Part shown: one piece after another, positions 8,822 through 17,103 of the stretch
Numbering within the stretch: position 1 is the stretch's first letter
Layout of the letters: every line of letters begins with the position of its first letter
Assembly: GCF_016901015.1 (NCBI RefSeq)
Contig: NZ_JAFEUP010000002.1
Location: 1 to 64,000, forward strand
Origin: Zestomonas insulae
GTDB lineage: Bacteria > Pseudomonadota > Gammaproteobacteria > Pseudomonadales > Pseudomonadaceae
Length of the DNA: 64,000 nt
Reading direction: 5' to 3'
Program-made: the position numbers and the translations under genes
The notes under the pieces: generated by a model
Databases searched by the model: none
Seen by the model: the letters and a program-made list of their open reading frames with translations, nothing else
What the model was told of the DNA's origin: nothing

Positions 8822-9823
8822 GTGCGCCCGCTCATGCTGTTGTGTCTGCTGCTGCTCGCCGGTTGTGCGCAGAACCCCACCGGGCTGCCACTGGAACGCG
8901 GCGGCGTGGCGGGATCGCCGAGCCTGCAATACCTCGGGGTGGGCGGCTACTTGCTGCGTTGGCGCGGCGAGGCGCTGCTGTTCGCGCCGTCGTTCAGCAA
9001 CCCGGCGACGCTCGGCCAGCCGCCGCTGCGGGTCGCCGCCGACCCGGCGAAGATCGACGCGCTGATGCCGCCGGCGACGGACGTCAGCATGCTGCTGGTC
9101 GGCCATGCCCACTACGACCATCTGCTCGACGTGCCCTGGCTGCTGCAGCACCGCGCGCCGCAGGCCAAGGTCTACGGCTCGCGGACCATGGGCCATCTGC
9201 TCGCCGGCGCCAAGTTGCCCAAGACGCGCATCGTCGATGCGGAAAGCCACATGGCGGTCGGCGCCACGCCTGGGCAGTGGTTCTACTCGCCGGAGCGGCA
9301 CCTGCGCGCCATGGCGATCAAGGCCGAGCACGCCCCGCATCTGCTCGGCATGAAGTTTCTCACCGGCACTTACGACGGCGACCTCGACGCGCTGCCGCGC
9401 TGGGTCTGGCAGTGGCCGGAGGGGCAGACCCTGGCCTGGCTGGTCGATCTGCTCGATGAACAGGGCCGGCCGCGCTACCGCATCCACTACCAGGACGCCG
9501 CCAGCCGCCCGCCGCTCGGTCTGCCGCCGCTGTTGCCGGATAGCCAACGGGTCGATGTGGCGATTCTCTGCGCCGGCTCGTGGAGCGAGGCGCCGGGCTA
9601 CCCGGCGGTGCTGCTCAAACGCCTGCAGCCGCGCCTGGCGGTAATTGGCCACTGGGAAGATTTCTTCGGCAACGACCCGCGCCAGCCGCAGGTGCTGCGC
9701 CTGCTCGACATCGACCAACTGCTCGCCACGGTGCGCGACAACCTGCCGGCCGACGGTCAGCTGGCGCTGCCGGTGCCGTTCGCCCAGCTGCCGATGCCCG
9801 CGCCGTTGCCCACGCCGCGTTAG
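8822..9823 (+). CDS. Metallo-beta-lactamase-fold hydrolase, lipoprotein
   Basis: The product is 333 aa. It begins with GTG at 8822 behind a near-ideal AAGGAGG site. The N-terminus RPLMLLCLLLLAGC ends in a lipobox with Cys15, so it should be lipidated and tethered in the periplasm. The metal site motif GHAHYDH (about residues 94-100) is the HxHxDH signature of the metallo-beta-lactamase fold, and later histidines (KAEHAPH, GHWEDFFG) could complete it. It resembles the UlaG/NAPE-PLD-like group of MBL proteins more than true beta-lactamases. The substrate is unknown. Its stop overlaps the stop of the convergent acetyltransferase gene. Confidence 0.82.
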   Translation: MRPLMLLCLLLLAGCAQNPTGLPLERGGVAGSPSLQYLGVGGYLLRWRGEALLFAPSFSNPATLGQPPLRVAADPAKIDALMPPATDVSMLLVGHAHYDHLLDVPWLLQHRAPQAKVYGSRTMGHLLAGAKLPKTRIVDAESHMAVGATPGQWFYSPERHLRAMAIKAEHAPHLLGMKFLTGTYDGDLDALPRWVWQWPEGQTLAWLVDLLDEQGRPRYRIHYQDAASRPPLGLPPLLPDSQRVDVAILCAGSWSEAPGYPAVLLKRLQPRLAVIGHWEDFFGNDPRQPQVLRLLDIDQLLATVRDNLPADGQLALPVPFAQLPMPAPLPTPR

Positions 9824-10419
9824 CGCGCCAGCAGCTCGCGCAGGTGCTGGCGCACCGCCGGCCATTCGGGGTCGATGATGCTGAAGCGCACCGAGTTGCG
9901 CTTGCGGCCGTCCGGCATGATCCGCTCATGACGGACGATGCCTTCCTGCTGCGCGCCGAGGCGCAGGATCGCCGCCCGCGAGCGGAGGTTCAGCTCGTCG
10001 GTGGTGAACTGCACGCGCACCGCCTGCAGCACCTCGAAGGCGTGGCGGAGCAGCAGGTACTTGGCCTCGGTGTTGACCGCCGAACGCTGCACCGACTGGC
10101 TCAGCCAGGTGTGGCCGATCTCCATCTTGCGGTTGGCCGGGTCGATCTTCCAGAAGCGCGTGCTGCCGACGATGCGTCCGCTGTCGCGCAGCACGATGAC
10201 GTAGGGCAGCACCGTGCCGGCGTCGCGGCCGGCCAGGGCGGTGGCGATGTATTGTTCGACCGTGTCCGGACCGGGGATCACGGTGACCGTCAGCTTCCAC
10301 AGTTCGCCGTCCGCCGCGGCGCGCAGCAAGTCGGCCGCGTCGCTGTCCTGCAGCGGGCGCAGCTCGATCAGGCGGCCCTGCAGGGTCGGTTGCGGCAGTG
10401 CGCGAGTAGGGCTGGACAT
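9820..10419 (-). CDS. GNAT acetyltransferase, RimJ/RimL-like
   Basis: The product is 199 aa with a GNAT fold of the RimJ/RimL type: LQGRLIELRPLQDSD at the start, VGSTRFWKID, MEIGHTWL (the strand leading to the acetyl-CoA site), NTEAKYLLLRHAFE and the late NLRSRAAILRLGAQQEG helix typical of this subgroup. It is expected to acetylate an amino group of a protein N-terminus or small molecule. The upstream GNAT gene ends 8 bases before its ATG, so both are in one operon. Its TAA shares two bases with the TAG of the convergent lipoprotein gene. Confidence 0.85.
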   Translation of the reverse strand: MSSPTRALPQPTLQGRLIELRPLQDSDAADLLRAAADGELWKLTVTVIPGPDTVEQYIATALAGRDAGTVLPYVIVLRDSGRIVGSTRFWKIDPANRKMEIGHTWLSQSVQRSAVNTEAKYLLLRHAFEVLQAVRVQFTTDELNLRSRAAILRLGAQQEGIVRHERIMPDGRKRNSVRFSIIDPEWPAVRQHLRELLAR

Positions 10420-10427
10420 CGGCGGCC

Positions 10428-10928
10428 TCAGGCTTCGAAGGCGGCGTGGTAGCGCACCGTGCCGGCGGGCCAGCGGCCGTCGAACGACAGCGCCTGGAAG
10501 TACTCCGGCGGTACGCCGGGCAGCAGCAGATCGGGGCGCACCACAAAGCCGAAGCGCCGGTAGTACGCCGGGTCGCCGAGCAGCACGCAGCCGGCGGCGC
10601 CGCGTTGGCGCAGGTCGGCCAGTGCCTGCTGCATCAATTGCGCGCCGATGCCCTGGCCCTGGCGCGCCGGCAATACGGCCAGCGGCCCGAGGCCGTACCA
10701 GTCCGGCGCACCGTCGGCGATGCTCACCGGCGACAGGGCGACATGCCCGACCAGTTGCCCGGCGTCCTCCGCGACCAGCGACAGTGACAGTTGCCCGGCC
10801 ACGCGCAGCCCGTTGACGATGTGCTGTTCGGTGTGACTGGTGTGCGGCGCGTCGAGGAACGCGGCGCTGATCAGCGCCTCGATGGCGGCGTGGTCGGACG
10901 GGGTTTCGGGGCGAAGGCTGAGCGGCAT
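10428..10928 (-). CDS. GNAT N-acetyltransferase, YhbS-like
   Basis: The product is 166 aa with the acetyl-CoA-binding loop QGQGIGAQLM (motif A, about residues 89-98) preceded by YGLGPLAVLP. After it come the GAAGCVLLGDPAYYRRFGF segment and the late EYFQAL segment seen in YhbS-type proteins. The substrate is not known. ATG 10928 was chosen because similarity starts at MPLSLRPETPSDHAAIEA and a GCAGG site lies upstream; the frame is open further upstream into the polB region without similarity. It is the first gene of a two-GNAT operon and is divergent from polB. Confidence 0.85.
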   Translation of the reverse strand: MPLSLRPETPSDHAAIEALISAAFLDAPHTSHTEQHIVNGLRVAGQLSLSLVAEDAGQLVGHVALSPVSIADGAPDWYGLGPLAVLPARQGQGIGAQLMQQALADLRQRGAAGCVLLGDPAYYRRFGFVVRPDLLLPGVPPEYFQALSFDGRWPAGTVRYHAAFEA

Positions 10929-11022
10929 CGGGGACCTGCGGCGCGGCGGTGGGGCGGATCGGCCCACCATACCCGCCGTGCTACAGCCGCGCCAGGCCGC
11001 CGCGGCGCGGTAGAATCGCCGG

Positions 11023-13410
11023 GTGAACGCATTTCCCGATCCTACAGCGGACCTCCAGCAGGGGTTCGTCCTCACCCGCCACTGGCGCGACACCCCCGAT
11101 GGCACGCAGGTCGAGTTCTGGCTGGCGACCGACGCCGGCCCGCGCCAGGTGCGCCTGCCGCTGCAGACCTCGGTGGCCTTCCTGCCTGTCGAGCAGCGCG
11201 AGCGCGCCGAAGCGCTGCTGCGTGGCGAGCGCGACGTCGAGCTGCGCGCCCTGGAGCTGCGCGATTTCCACCAGCGCGCGGTGCTCGGCCTGTACTGCCG
11301 CCAGCATCGCCAGCTGATCAAGCTGGCCAGGCAGCTGCGCGAGGCCGGGGTGGACGTCTACGAGGCCGACATCCGCCCGCCGGAGCGCTTCCTGATGGAG
11401 CGCTTCATCACCGCACCGGTGCTGTTCGGCGGCCGTGCGGATGCCAGCGGCCTGCTGCTCGACGCTCAGCTCAAACCGACCGCGGACTACCGGCCGACGC
11501 TGCGCCTGGTCTCCCTCGACATCGAAACCAACATGCAGGGCGACCTGTACTCGATCGCCCTGGAAGGCTGCGGGCAGCGCCAGGTATACATGCTCGGCCC
11601 GGCCAACGGCAGCGCCGCGTCGCTCGATTTCGCCCTCGACTACTGCGCCAGCCGCGCCGAACTGCTCGAGCGGCTGAATGCCTGGCTGGCCGAGCACGAC
11701 CCCGACGCGATCATCGGCTGGAACCTGGTGCAGTTCGACCTGCGCGTGCTGCAGGAACACGCGCAACGCCTGCAGGTGCCGCTGCGCCTCGGCCGCGGCG
11801 GCGACGAGATGGGCTGGCGCGAGCACGGCAGCCGCAACAGCCACTACTTCGCCGCGGCCGCCGGGCGGCTGATCATCGACGGCATCGAGGCGCTGCGCTC
11901 GGCGACCTGGAGCTTCCCCTCGTTCAGCCTGGAGAACGTCGCGCAGACCCTGCTCGGCGAGGGCAAGGCGATCGACAACCCGTACCAGCGCATGGACGAG
12001 ATCGACCGCATGTTCGCCGAGGACAAGCCGGCCCTGGCGCGCTACAACCTCAAGGACTGCGAGCTGGTCACGCGGATCTTCGCCAAGACCGAACTGCTCA
12101 CCTTCCTGCTCGAACGCGCCACGGTCACCGGCCTGCCCGCCGACCGCAGCGGCGGGTCGGTGGCCGCCTTCGAGCACCTGTACCTGCCGCTGATGCACCG
12201 CCAGGGCTTCGTTGCGCCGAACCTCGGCGACAAACAGCCGCAGGCCAGCCCCGGCGGCTTCGTCATGGATTCGCGGCCGGGGCTCTACGAGTCGGTGCTG
12301 GTGCTCGACTACAAGAGCCTCTACCCGTCGATCATCCGCACCTTCCTGATCGACCCGGTCGGGCTGATCGAGGGCCTGCGCGCGCCGGACGACGCGACCT
12401 CGGTGCCGGGCTTTCGCGGCGCGCGCTTCTCGCGCAGCAAGCATTGCCTGCCGGCGATCGTCGAGCGTGTCTGGCAGGGCCGCGAGACGGCCAAGCGCGA
12501 GCACGACGCGCCGCTCTCGCAGGCGCTGAAGATCATCATGAACGCCTTCTACGGGGTGCTCGGTTCGAGCGGCTGCCGCTTCTTCGATACCCGCCTGGCC
12601 TCGTCGATCACCCTGCGCGGCCACGAGATCATGCGCCGCACCCGCGCGCTGATCGAGGCCGAAGGCTACGCGGTGATCTACGGCGACACCGATTCCACCT
12701 TCGTCTGGCTGGGCCGCGAGCACGCCGAGGAGGACGCCGCGCGCATCGGTCGCGCACTGGTGCAGCGGGTCAACCAGTGGTGGCGCGAGCAACTGCGCAG
12801 CGAGTTCGGCCTCGACAGCGCGCTGGAGCTGCAATTCGAGACCCACTACCGGCGCTTCCTGATGCCCACCGTGCGTGGCGCCGAGGAGGGCAGCAAGAAG
12901 CGCTACGCCGGCCTGGTGCGCCGCGCCGATGGCAGCGAGGAGATGATCTACAAGGGTCTGGAGACCGTGCGCACCGACTGGTCGCCGCTGGCTCGACAGT
13001 TCCAGCAGGAGCTGTACCTGCGCATCTTCAACCGCCAGCCGTACCAGGACTACGTGCGCGACACCGTGCGGCGCACCCTGAGCGGCGAGCACGATGCGCT
13101 GCTGATCTACCGCAAACGCCTGCGCCGCCAGCTCGGCGACTACCTGCGCAACGTGCCGCCGCACGTGCGCGCGGCGCGCATCGCCGACGACTACAACGTG
13201 CAGCAGGGCCGGCCGCGGCAGTACCAGAATGGCGGCTGGATCAGCTACCTGATCACCGTGGCCGGCCCCGAGCCGCTGGAAACCCGCAGCGCGCCGATCG
13301 ACTACGACCACTACGTGACCCGCCAGTTGCAGCCGGTGGCCGACGCCATCCTGCCGTTCGTCGACGACGACTTCAGTACCCTGGTTGGCGGCCAGCTCGA
13401 CCTGTTCTGA
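11023..13410 (+). CDS. polB: DNA polymerase II (family B)
   Basis: The product is 795 aa, close to E. coli Pol II (783 aa). The 3'-5' exonuclease motif I is SLDIETN (Asp166, Glu168), and exonuclease motif II is in [12 protein letters not shown]. Polymerase motif A is [10 protein letters not shown] (about 430), motif B is in the [20 protein letters not shown] segment, and motif C is YGDTDST (about 553). It acts in translesion synthesis and replication restart. The GTG at 11023 is the first sensible start and no Shine-Dalgarno is visible before it; instead TAGAAT lies at 11011-11016, so the message may be nearly leaderless. No LexA box was recognised upstream, unlike E. coli polB. Confidence 0.96.
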   Translation: MNAFPDPTADLQQGFVLTRHWRDTPDGTQVEFWLATDAGPRQVRLPLQTSVAFLPVEQRERAEALLRGERDVELRALELRDFHQRAVLGLYCRQHRQLIKLARQLREAGVDVYEADIRPPERFLMERFITAPVLFGGRADASGLLLDAQLKPTADYRPTLRLVSLDIETNMQGDLYSIALEGCGQRQVYMLGPANGSAASLDFALDYCASRAELLERLNAWLAEHDPDAIIGWNLVQFDLRVLQEHAQRLQVPLRLGRGGDEMGWREHGSRNSHYFAAAAGRLIIDGIEALRSATWSFPSFSLENVAQTLLGEGKAIDNPYQRMDEIDRMFAEDKPALARYNLKDCELVTRIFAKTELLTFLLERATVTGLPADRSGGSVAAFEHLYLPLMHRQGFVAPNLGDKQPQASPGGFVMDSRPGLYESVLVLDYKSLYPSIIRTFLIDPVGLIEGLRAPDDATSVPGFRGARFSRSKHCLPAIVERVWQGRETAKREHDAPLSQALKIIMNAFYGVLGSSGCRFFDTRLASSITLRGHEIMRRTRALIEAEGYAVIYGDTDSTFVWLGREHAEEDAARIGRALVQRVNQWWREQLRSEFGLDSALELQFETHYRRFLMPTVRGAEEGSKKRYAGLVRRADGSEEMIYKGLETVRTDWSPLARQFQQELYLRIFNRQPYQDYVRDTVRRTLSGEHDALLIYRKRLRRQLGDYLRNVPPHVRAARIADDYNVQQGRPRQYQNGGWISYLITVAGPEPLETRSAPIDYDHYVTRQLQPVADAILPFVDDDFSTLVGGQLDLF

Positions 13411-13489
13411 GAGCCTGCCTACGATCTCCTGGCTCGCGGCCATACCGCGTTAGAAGTGGCACTAATCCAGAAGATCCTATGCAGGCTCT
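13410..13489. repeat. 80-bp palindromic intergenic element with nested hairpin
   Basis: The left arm (13410-13432, beginning AGAGCCTGC) and right arm (13467-13489, ending GCAGGCTCT) are inverted repeats matching at 20 of 23 positions. A second small hairpin, CGCGG-ccata-CCGCG (13435-13449), sits inside. The element starts on the last base of the polB stop codon. The structure is that of a small non-autonomous inverted-repeat element or a large structured RNA hairpin. No flanking target duplication was identified and no transposase is nearby. Confidence 0.7.
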
Positions 13490-13575
13490 GAGCGCCGCTC
13501 CGTTCACTCTTTCCCGCTAGTCTCATCGGACGATGTTGCCCATCCGGCCAGCCGCTTAAATCGCTCTCCATAGCC

Positions 13576-13599
13576 CGCCCCGGCATTCGCATCGGGGCG
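13576..13599 (+). promoter_or_regulatory. Hairpin in the hsaC leader
   Basis: CGCCCCG (13576-13582) and CGGGGCG (13593-13599) form a perfect 7-bp stem with a 10-base loop, 26 bases before the ATG of the dioxygenase gene that heads the steroid-type cluster. It could be an operator or a leader RNA hairpin. The ribosome site GAGGAGAG follows it and remains free. Confidence 0.4.
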
Positions 13600-13625
13600 G
13601 TGGTGCGAACTGAGGAGAGCGACCC

Positions 13626-14519
13626 ATGGATATTCGTGGTCTGGGCTACGTCACCGTGTTGTCCCGCGACCTGGCGCAATGGCGCCACTACGCCACCGAC
13701 GTGCTCGGCATGATGGCGGTCGACGGCGACGCCAACACCCTGCTGCTGAAAATGGACGAGCGTCCCTACCGCCTGCTGATCGAGCGCGCCGAGCGCGACG
13801 GCTACGGCGCCTGCGGCTGGGAAGTGGCTGGCGCGGCGGCGTTCGAGCAGGCGCTGGCCGAGCTGGAGCAGGCCGATGTGCCGGTGCAGCGCGGTAGCGC
13901 CGCCGAGGCCGCGCAGCGTCAGGTGCAGGCGCTGGCACGTTTTCAGGACCCGGACGGCAATCGCCACGAGCTGTTCTGGGGCCCGCGCCAGGACTTCGCG
14001 CGGTTCATCTCGCCGGTCGGCATCAACGCCTTCGTCACCAGCGAGCTGGGCATGGGCCACGCGGTGCTGCCGGCGCCGAACTTCGACCGCTGCCTGGACT
14101 TCTACCAGAAGGTGCTCGGCTTCGGCCTCTCCGACCTGATGAAGGTGCGCTTCACCCCCGATCCGGCCGAGCCGGAGAAGCGCATCCACTTCCTGCATTG
14201 CAACAACGCGCGGCACCACTCGCTGGCGCTGTTCGAGTGCCCGATTCCGTCCGGCTGCGTGCACCTGATGGTCGAGGTGGACAGCTTCGACGAGGTCGGC
14301 CGCGCGCTGGACCGCGTGCAGGCCCACGGCGTCAAGCTGTCGGCGACCCTCGGCAAGCACACCAACGACGAGATGACCTCCTTCTACATGCAGACCCCGG
14401 GCGGCTTCGACCTGGAGTACGGCAGCGGCGGCAAGGTCATGGACTGGCAGCGCCACACCGCGTTCGAAAGCACCGTGGTCAGCCACTGGGGCCATGACTT
14501 CAGCGTGGGGAGACAGTGA
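13626..14519 (+). CDS. hsaC: Extradiol ring-cleavage dioxygenase, HsaC/TesB type
   Basis: The product is 297 aa with two tandem VOC (type I extradiol dioxygenase) domains, about 1-130 and 140-290. The Fe(II) ligands are His145 (GMGHAVL), His213 (CVHLMVEV) and Glu264 (FDLEYG); His198 (NARHHSL) and Tyr254 (SFYMQTPGGF) fit the conserved second-shell residues. From memory, segments such as GMGHxVL, NxRHHSLA, SATLGxHxND, FYMxTPGGFD and SxWGHDF match HsaC of actinobacteria closely. HsaC/TesB cleaves 3,4-DHSA (opened-ring steroid catechol) by meta cleavage. The downstream ipd genes support this role over biphenyl or catechol cleavage. ATG 13626 has GAGGAGAG upstream, and the stop overlaps ipdA. Confidence 0.88.
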   Translation: MDIRGLGYVTVLSRDLAQWRHYATDVLGMMAVDGDANTLLLKMDERPYRLLIERAERDGYGACGWEVAGAAAFEQALAELEQADVPVQRGSAAEAAQRQVQALARFQDPDGNRHELFWGPRQDFARFISPVGINAFVTSELGMGHAVLPAPNFDRCLDFYQKVLGFGLSDLMKVRFTPDPAEPEKRIHFLHCNNARHHSLALFECPIPSGCVHLMVEVDSFDEVGRALDRVQAHGVKLSATLGKHTNDEMTSFYMQTPGGFDLEYGSGGKVMDWQRHTAFESTVVSHWGHDFSVGRQ

Positions 14520-15400
14520 TGGACAAGCGCATGACCGCCGCCGACGTGGTCGGCCAGCTGCGCGACGGCATGACCATCGGCATCGGTGGCTGGGGCCCGC
14601 GGCGCAAGCCGATGGCGCTGATCCGCGAGATCCTCCGCTCCGAGCTCAAGGACCTGACCATCGTCGCCTACGGCGGCGCCGACGTCGGCATGTTGTGCGC
14701 CGCCGGCAAGGTCAGGAAGCTGGTGTTCGCTTTCGTCTCGCTGGATTTCATCCCGCTCGAACCGTACTTCCGCAAGGCCCGCCAGGAGGCGGCCATCGAG
14801 GTGATGGAGATCGACGAGGGCATGCTGTTGCTCGGCCTGCGCGCCGCGGCGATGCGTGTGCCGTTCATTCCCACCGCGGTCGGCCTGGGCACCGATGTGC
14901 TGCGCCTCAACCCCGAGCTCAAGCTGATCGCCTCGCCCTATGCCGACGGCAAGGACTGGCTGGCGATGCCGGCGCTCCAGCTGGACGCCGCGCTGGTGCA
15001 CGTCGACCGCGCCGATGCGCGCGGCGTGTGCCAGATCGAGGGCCCCGATCACTACATGGACGACCTGTTCGTGCGCGCCGCCGCGCAGGCCTATGTGAGC
15101 TGCGACGAACTGGTCGACAGCGCCTGGCTGCATGCCCACCCGGAGAAGGCTCGCGCGGTGTTCTGGGAGCGCAACCGCACCACCGGCGTGGTGCACCTGC
15201 CGGGCGGCGCCCATCCCTCGTCGTGCGCGCCGCTGTACGGCTTCGACGTCGGCCACTTCAAGGCCTACAACGCCTCGGCCAGTGAGCCGAACGGCTGGCA
15301 GGACTATCGCCAGCGCTTCATCGACTGCACCGAAGAGCAGTACCTGGAGCGCGTCGGCGGCCTGGCCGCCATCCGCCAACTGCCGCTGCCGGTGTTCTGA
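14519..15400 (+). CDS. ipdA: Steroid ring C hydrolase, CoA-transferase-fold subunit alpha
   Basis: The product is 293 aa with the class I CoA-transferase alpha fold: DGMTIGIGGWGPRRKPMALI near the N-terminus is the oxyanion/CoA loop, and a glutamate near residue 100 (EVMEIDEGMLL) fits the active-site position. In Mycobacterium, IpdA and IpdB form a heterodimer that is not a transferase but hydrolyses the last steroid ring (COCHEA-CoA). The neighbours (hsaC, ipdB, echA20, ipdC) make the same role likely here. The ATG at 14519 overlaps the hsaC TGA (TGATG), giving translational coupling; a GTG at 14516 is a less likely alternative. Confidence 0.88.
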   Translation: MDKRMTAADVVGQLRDGMTIGIGGWGPRRKPMALIREILRSELKDLTIVAYGGADVGMLCAAGKVRKLVFAFVSLDFIPLEPYFRKARQEAAIEVMEIDEGMLLLGLRAAAMRVPFIPTAVGLGTDVLRLNPELKLIASPYADGKDWLAMPALQLDAALVHVDRADARGVCQIEGPDHYMDDLFVRAAAQAYVSCDELVDSAWLHAHPEKARAVFWERNRTTGVVHLPGGAHPSSCAPLYGFDVGHFKAYNASASEPNGWQDYRQRFIDCTEEQYLERVGGLAAIRQLPLPVF

Positions 15401-15411
15401 GGAATCGACCC

Positions 15412-16200
15412 ATGAGTGATACCCCCTACAGCCTCGCCGAGCTGATGATCTGCGCCGCCGCCGAGGCCTTCGCCGCCGACGGCGAGGTGCTCGCCACCGG
15501 CATCGGCGTGCTGCAGCGCCTGGCCGCCTCGCTGGCGATGCGCAGCAGCAACCCGGCGCTGATGATGACCGACTCCGAGGCCTACATGGTCGGCGAGCCG
15601 GTGCCGATCGGCCCGCGCGGTGCCTACCGGCCCCAGCTCGACAGCTGGATGGGCTTCTCGCGGATCTTCGACAACGTCTGGAGCGGCCGCCGCCATGCGC
15701 TGGTCGGCCCGACGCAGATCGACCGCTACGGCCAGGCGAACATCTCCTGCATCGGCGACCACGCCAAGCCGAAAACGCAGATGCTCGGTGTGCGCGGCTT
15801 TCCCGGCAACTCGATCAGCCACGCCAACTCCTTCCTGGTGCCGGCGCACAACCGTCGGGTGTTCGTCGCCGGCGAGGTCGATGTGGTCGCCTCGGTCGGC
15901 TACAACCCGGCGCGCCTGGCGCGCGGCTGGTCGCTCGACGAGATCGACATCCGCCTGATCGTCACCGATCTGTGCGTCATGGACTTCCAGGGCCCGCAGC
16001 ACCAGGTGCGCATCCGTTCGTTGCACCCGGGGATGAGCGCCGCTGCGGTGCAGGAGCAGACCGGCTTCCCGCTGCACATCCCGGCCGACATCCCGACCAC
16101 CGCCGCGCCGACCGCCGCGCAGCTGGCGCTGCTCGCCGAGCTCGATCCGCACAACCTGCGCGCCAGCCAACTCAAAGACAACCCGCCGGGCGTGCGCTGA
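15412..16200 (+). CDS. ipdB: Steroid ring C hydrolase, CoA-transferase-fold subunit beta
   Basis: The product is 262 aa, the beta-type partner of the CoA-transferase-fold pair. It contains SLAELMICAAAEAFAADGEV at the start, followed by conserved glycine/proline loops (VGEPVPIGPRGAYRPQLD, GPTQIDRYGQANIS, GVRGFPGNSISH). It starts 11 bases after ipdA and is clearly in the same operon. Together with IpdA it is predicted to open ring C of the steroid CD remnant by hydrolysis. A true CoA-transferase acting on a dicarboxylic acid is the alternative, but the adjacent EchA20- and IpdC-like genes favour IpdAB. Confidence 0.87.
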   Translation: MSDTPYSLAELMICAAAEAFAADGEVLATGIGVLQRLAASLAMRSSNPALMMTDSEAYMVGEPVPIGPRGAYRPQLDSWMGFSRIFDNVWSGRRHALVGPTQIDRYGQANISCIGDHAKPKTQMLGVRGFPGNSISHANSFLVPAHNRRVFVAGEVDVVASVGYNPARLARGWSLDEIDIRLIVTDLCVMDFQGPQHQVRIRSLHPGMSAAAVQEQTGFPLHIPADIPTTAAPTAAQLALLAELDPHNLRASQLKDNPPGVR

Positions 16201-16224
16201 ACCGCGCGCCGCAGAGGACCCGCC

Positions 16225-17103
16225 ATGAGCGACCAGAACAAGAACAACAGCAGCGACAACGACGAGGTGGTGCTCTACGAGGTCCGCGGCCCGCTGGCGC
16301 TGATCACCATGCTCCGCCCCGACTACCACAACGCGCAGAACTCGCGGATGACCTACGCGCTGGACGCCGCGTTCCGTCGCGCGGTGGACGACGACGAGAT
16401 CAAGGTCATCGTCCTGCGCGGCGCCGGCAAGCACTTCTCCGCCGGCCACGACATCGGCACGCCGGGCCGCGACGTGCACCAGAGCTTCGAGCGCGCGCAC
16501 CTGTGGTACGACCACGTCAACAAGCCCGGCGCCGAGTTCCTCTATGCCCGCGAGCAGGAGGTCTACCTGGGCATGTGCCGGCGCTGGCGCGACATCCCCA
16601 AGCCGACCATCGCCATGGTCCAGGGCGCCTGCATCGCCGGCGGGCTGATGCTCGCCTGGGTCTGCGACCTGATCGTCGCCAGCGATGACGCCTACTTCGC
16701 CGACCCGGTGGTGCGCATGGGCATCCCCGGTGTCGAGTACTTCGCCCACGTGCATGAGCTCAACCCGCGCATCGCCAAGGAGTTCCTGTTTCTCGGTGAA
16801 CGCATGCCGGCCGCCCGCGCCCAGCAGATGGGCATGGTCAACCGCGTGGTGCCGCGCGCCGAGCTGGAGCAGGCGACCCTCGACATCGCCGAGCGAGTGG
16901 CGCAGATGCCGCGCCTTGGCCTGCAGCTGACCAAGCAGGCGGTGAACAACGCCGAGGACCTGATGGGCAAGCGCGCGACCATGGACATGGTGTTCGGCCT
17001 GCACCACTTCGCCCACGCACACAACGAACTGGTCAGCGGCGACAAGCTCGGCGGCTACGACGCCAAGGCCATGGCCGACTCGCAGCGCAAGGCCAAAGTC
17101 TGA
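16225..17103 (+). CDS. echA20: EchA20-like crotonase-fold ring D hydrolase
   Basis: The product is 292 aa with a crotonase fold. The oxyanion-hole segments are GKHFSAGHDIGTPG (about 70-83) and VQGACIAGGLMLAWVCDL (about 133-150). EchA20 of Mycobacterium opens ring D of HIEC-CoA by a retro-Claisen hydrolysis, the step just before IpdAB. The long insert after the first oxyanion segment (HQSFERAHLWYDHVNKPGAE region) is seen in this subgroup but not in ordinary enoyl-CoA hydratases. The N-terminus has a run of Asn/Asp/Ser (KNNSSDNDE), probably disordered. It starts 24 bases after ipdB, and its stop overlaps the ipdC start. Confidence 0.85.
   Translation: MSDQNKNNSSDNDEVVLYEVRGPLALITMLRPDYHNAQNSRMTYALDAAFRRAVDDDEIKVIVLRGAGKHFSAGHDIGTPGRDVHQSFERAHLWYDHVNKPGAEFLYAREQEVYLGMCRRWRDIPKPTIAMVQGACIAGGLMLAWVCDLIVASDDAYFADPVVRMGIPGVEYFAHVHELNPRIAKEFLFLGERMPAARAQQMGMVNRVVPRAELEQATLDIAERVAQMPRLGLQLTKQAVNNAEDLMGKRATMDMVFGLHHFAHAHNELVSGDKLGGYDAKAMADSQRKAKV

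Noticed and set aside
10929..11022. LexA box upstream of polB
   Set aside because: No CTGT-N8-ACAG sequence was found in the 94-bp gap.
10981..13520. Long open frames overlapping polB on both strands
   Set aside because: They have no recognisable domains, while the polB frame carries all exonuclease and polymerase motifs.
13626..14519. Biphenyl or catechol 2,3-dioxygenase
   Set aside because: Residue patterns around the metal ligands and the C-terminal SxWGHDF fit HsaC/TesB, and there are no other aromatic-ring degradation genes.
14519..16200. 3-oxoadipate or glutaconate CoA-transferase
   Set aside because: The fold is shared, but the neighbours hsaC, echA20 and ipdC match the steroid ring hydrolase IpdAB, and no beta-ketoadipate genes are near.
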